From Rhizobium sp. BK313 (lineage in GTDB: Bacteria; Pseudomonadota; Alphaproteobacteria; Rhizobiales; Rhizobiaceae): a stretch of DNA of 64,000 bases. A program made the translations under genes and the position numbers. Numbering within the stretch: position 1 is the stretch's first letter; every line of letters starts with the position of its first letter. The DNA is taken from assembly GCF_014193655.1 (NCBI RefSeq), contig NZ_JACHZQ010000003.1, positions 124,001-188,000 of the forward strand, written 5' to 3'. Of the stretch, positions 61,296 to 64,000 are shown piece after piece. The notes beneath the pieces are model-generated. The model was given only the letters and a program-made list of their open reading frames with translations. It was not told the DNA's origin and did no database searches.

Positions 61296-61389
61296 GAAAT
61301 GTCCAGGGCTGCCGCATCCATCGGCCGGCGCAACCATAGCAGCGCCGTGATTCGCGACAAAGCGCTATCCGCCCGTTCGTTTCGGCCTA

Positions 61390-62469
61390 TCAGCCTGCTG
61401 GCTTGACGCTGGCGCAGGCCGGCGCAAGTGGCGCCTTCTTGCCGACGGCGGCGGTGACCACCGTCATCTGCGGCCGGTCCTTGCCGCCATGCGGCTGCAC
61501 GTTCAACGGCTCCTGTGGTGGCCACCAGTCGCCGGCGGCCCAATAGGTCCAGCCGAGCCAGACGTCGCTATTGCCAGCCATGACATCGAAGACCTGCTTC
61601 AGCCCATCGAGGCATGGCTCGGTTCCCGGAACGCCGAATTCGCCGAGAAAACCACGCTTACCGTTCTTGCGCAGCCAGGCGGTGACGTCGGTCAGTCCTT
61701 GTTTAGCCTGGTCGCTGCCGTCACAGACGGGATGCGTACCGGAACTGTCGGCATCGAGATATTGGTGAAATTCGAATGCATAGAAATCGAGAGGGTCCTT
61801 GACGCCGAGCATGACGGTATCGTTCGCGCCGCCGCCGAGTTTGTCGGCAGCCCAGCTCGAGGCGCCGGTCCAATTCGTGCCGGGCACGAGAATGAGGTTA
61901 CGGGCGCCGACCGTGCGAATGCTGCGGATGGCGGTATTGGCGGCTTCCAGCCAGTCGGGCGCCTTGATATCGTGCGGCTCGTTCATCAGGCCGAAGATCA
62001 CGCCCTTTTGATTGGCAAATTCGACCGCGAGGCGCGCCCAGAAGTCACCGAAGGCGAGATCGGTTGCAGGCGCCTGCGTGAGCTGGTCCTTGTCGTAATA
62101 GCCGAAATTATGCGGATCGAGGACGACGGCCATGCCGTGCTTCTGAATGAGGCCGACGGCATCCTTGAGCCGCTGCAGCTCCCCGTCGTCGAGGGATTGA
62201 CCCAGCACCGGCTGCAGCCGCTCCCAGCGGAAGGGCAGGCGGACGACGTTCATGCCCTTGCCGGCGAAATATCGCACCGTGTCTTGCGACGGGTAGGTGT
62301 AGTTGGTGCCGAGTACGCCGGTGCGGTCGCCATATTCGGCGCCGGAAAGATTGATGCCGCGATAGCAGAGCTGGGATGCGGCAAAGCTGGCATCGGCCTG
62401 TGTGGTGAAGGCGAGCAGAACCGTTGCGGCGAGCGATCGGCGCAGCAGTCTCGTCACGAGTCCGGTCAT
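61390..62469 (-). CDS. Secreted GH5 endoglucanase-like glycosidase
   Basis: The 359-residue protein has a signal peptide (MTGLVTRLLRRSLAATVLLA, cleavage near TQADA) and the GH5 fold: GINLSGAEYG, KGMNVVRLPFRWERLQP, GLMNEPHDI with acid/base Glu164, and GFLGEFGVPG with nucleophile Glu277. GH5 enzymes cut beta-glucans such as cellulose. In rhizobia such enzymes trim exopolysaccharide or cellulose in the matrix. It lies between the polymerase-like gene and the ExoP-like gene, divergent from the latter. Confidence 0.9.
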   Translation of the reverse strand: MTGLVTRLLRRSLAATVLLAFTTQADASFAASQLCYRGINLSGAEYGDRTGVLGTNYTYPSQDTVRYFAGKGMNVVRLPFRWERLQPVLGQSLDDGELQRLKDAVGLIQKHGMAVVLDPHNFGYYDKDQLTQAPATDLAFGDFWARLAVEFANQKGVIFGLMNEPHDIKAPDWLEAANTAIRSIRTVGARNLILVPGTNWTGASSWAADKLGGGANDTVMLGVKDPLDFYAFEFHQYLDADSSGTHPVCDGSDQAKQGLTDVTAWLRKNGKRGFLGEFGVPGTEPCLDGLKQVFDVMAGNSDVWLGWTYWAAGDWWPPQEPLNVQPHGGKDRPQMTVVTAAVGKKAPLAPACASVKPAG

Positions 62470-62678
62470 TGCAAGCTCCTGTTCTTCCTCACCGCCAGTG
62501 AGCCCGCTTCATAGGAACTTCCCCGTTGAATATTGATGAAGAGAGGGGCTTGGCCGGCTCTCGCCGACGTTTGCCATGGGACTTCCTGGGAACGTCCTTA
62601 ATGTTCCGTTAGCCAAACATTTCTAAACTCTGGACATCCGCTGCGCAGGATCTGCGCGCGGACCTGTGAAAGTCTGAC

Positions 62679-64000
62679 ATGAGCTCATTGGAACGAAGCA
62701 AGCGATCGAGCCAACTTCCGGGTTGGCACAGCACCGAGCCGTCCGAAGGACAGCGTGAGGGCTTGCGCCTGCGCAGCCCAGTGGTGCGCCCGCGGGACTT
62801 TGTCCATGAAGTTAAGCCACTTGCGACCAAGAAACCGGCCACTTCCGTAGAGCAGTTAATCCACGCCCGCGACGAAGTATATCGCGAGATCGCCCCCAGA
62901 TCGGACGTCGCGCCACAGCCGATCGTCGAGCCCGTCGCTATCGCGGCACCCCCGGTCATCGAGCCGGCCGTTGTTGTCGCGCCGCAAGTGGTTTCGCCTG
63001 CGCCGATGCCTGCGGCCGACACGCCGCTTCTTGACTTGCGCTCCGCCGTCCGATCGATCTGGGCGAAGAAGTTGCTGGTTCTTGCGCTCGCCGCGGTCGG
63101 GGCAGTGCTCGGCGCCGGCGTCATCCCGCTGCTGCCGCAGAAATTCACCGCCGAAACCAGCCTCTATTTCGATCCTCGCCAGATGGGAGGCTCCGATTCC
63201 TCCCAGTCCGCCACCACGGCGCCGGAACTGATCCTGACGATGATCGACAGTCAGACGCAGATCCTCTCCTCCGGCAAGGTGCTCGGCCGGGTCGTCGATG
63301 CGCTGAAGCTTGATCAGGATCCGCAATTCAATGGCGGAGCCTCCGGCGATGCTGCGAAATATGTGGCGACGGTCGTATTGGCGAAAGCTGTGCAGATCGC
63401 CCGCGAGGCCAGCACCTATATCGTGTCGCTGAAGGTGACGACGCGCGATCCACAAAAGTCTGCCAAGATCGCCAACCAACTCGTCGCCTCCTTCATGGAA
63501 GAAGAAAACAAGGCGGCGGCAAACAGCTATCAGACCAGCAACACCGCGCTGGACGGCAGGCTCGATGATCTCCGTCAACAGGTGCTTACCGCCGAAAAGG
63601 CGGTCGAGGCTTACCGCGCCGACAACGACATGGTGGCCGTCGAAGGCAATCTGATTTCCGACAAGCGTCTGACTGCGCTCAACGATATGCTAGTGACCGC
63701 TCAGCAAAAGACCATCGAGGCGAAAGCGCGAGCCGATGCGGCGGACAAGCTGAGCTTCGAGGACATCGTTTCGAATGGTCCCTCCGCCAGCGCGACATCC
63801 ACGTCCACATCACTCAGCAGCCTGCGCCAGCAATATGCAACGCTCGCCGCTAGCGTCGGCAGCTTGCAAAGCCAGCTCGGCGCCCGCCATCCGCGCCTGC
63901 TTGCCGCCAAATCCTCGCTCGAAAGCCTCGCCGCCGAAATTCGCAGCGAGCTGCAGCGACAGACGACCTCGGCCCGGGCCGATTACGAGCAGGCGCAGAA
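62679..64000 (+). CDS. ExoP/Wzz-like exopolysaccharide chain-length protein (N-terminal part)
   Basis: The frame is open from ATG at 62679 to the window end (440 codons). It has an N-terminal Pro/Val/Ala-rich cytoplasmic region (about 65-112), a membrane segment at about 131-152 (LLVLALAAVGAVLGAGVIPL), the Wzz-type region with FTAETSLYFDPR and a long coiled-coil region with LRQQVLTAEKAVEAYRADND. A further LRQQYATLAASVGSLQSQLG and ARHPRLLAAKSSLESL is typical of GumC/ExoP. The tyrosine-kinase domain, if present, would lie beyond the window. A weak GTGAAAG precedes the ATG. Confidence 0.88.
   Translation, partial: MSSLERSKRSSQLPGWHSTEPSEGQREGLRLRSPVVRPRDFVHEVKPLATKKPATSVEQLIHARDEVYREIAPRSDVAPQPIVEPVAIAAPPVIEPAVVVAPQVVSPAPMPAADTPLLDLRSAVRSIWAKKLLVLALAAVGAVLGAGVIPLLPQKFTAETSLYFDPRQMGGSDSSQSATTAPELILTMIDSQTQILSSGKVLGRVVDALKLDQDPQFNGGASGDAAKYVATVVLAKAVQIAREASTYIVSLKVTTRDPQKSAKIANQLVASFMEEENKAAANSYQTSNTALDGRLDDLRQQVLTAEKAVEAYRADNDMVAVEGNLISDKRLTALNDMLVTAQQKTIEAKARADAADKLSFEDIVSNGPSASATSTSTSLSSLRQQYATLAASVGSLQSQLGARHPRLLAAKSSLESLAAEIRSELQRQTTSARADYEQAQ

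Noticed and set aside
1..64000. CRISPR arrays, rRNA genes and insertion sequences
   Set aside because: No regularly spaced direct repeats, no rRNA sequence and no transposase frame with DDE or HUH motifs were found by eye.

Overview
The window looks like part of an alphaproteobacterial chromosome of the Rhizobium/Agrobacterium group. This is judged from gene content: a complete cpa/Tad pilus locus with Flp pilins, a rhizobial hydroxylysine-kinase/phospholyase-type fusion, an ExoP-like exopolysaccharide protein, and palindromic intergenic repeats of a kind common in rhizobia. No rRNA genes are present. One tRNA gene, tRNA-Ser(GGA), lies at 14775-14864 on the minus strand and appears to separate an accessory region on its left from conserved chromosome on its right.

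Left of the tRNA (1-14774) the sequence has island character. It holds small unknown genes, a GIY-YIG protein, a frameshifted phage-type lysozyme, a nucleotidyltransferase-fold protein, and a compact seven-gene minus-strand cluster at 5013-13391. In transcription order the cluster encodes a ParB-like protein, a small PD-(D/E)xK-like nuclease, a SNF2-family helicase, a second ParB-like protein, a DGQHR-type (DndB-like) protein with a DCQHR variant, a B12-binding-type radical SAM enzyme and an Hsp90-like GHKL ATPase. Most neighbouring genes overlap or abut. I do not recognise this combination as a named defence or DNA-modification system, and it is the main candidate for something undescribed. 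An inverted repeat sits about 50 bp upstream of the first gene.

From 15099 to 29376 the content is core-like. After a small membrane protein, an AraC regulator and an NmrA-like protein comes a large nucleoside uptake and salvage region: BMP-type binding protein, two-domain ABC ATPase and two permeases, then cytidine deaminase, purine nucleoside phosphorylase, deoC and deoA on the plus strand, and upp, add and deoB on the minus strand. A perfect 14-bp hairpin separates the binding-protein gene from the rest of the transporter.

From 29512 to 42581 lies the Tad pilus locus: two TadE/F-like pseudopilins and a CpaC-N-like protein on the minus strand, then two nearly identical Flp pilins and cpaA-cpaB-cpaC-cpaD-cpaE-cpaF-tadB-tadC on the plus strand, with a LysE-type exporter and a convergent TPR lipoprotein at the end. 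From 42730 to 53426 come a leucyl aminopeptidase, a MarR-like regulator, an NlpC/P60 protein, a small protein, an amidase, a peptide-type ABC transporter lacking its ATPases, a LysR regulator and a DmpA-like P1 peptidase.

The right end (53938-64000) carries the 975-residue kinase/LytM/PLP fusion, a secreted unknown, purU and an exopolysaccharide-associated group: acyltransferase, polymerase-like membrane protein, secreted GH5 glucanase and the start of an ExoP/Wzz-like gene that runs off the window. All function calls come from reading translated motifs; no database search was possible.
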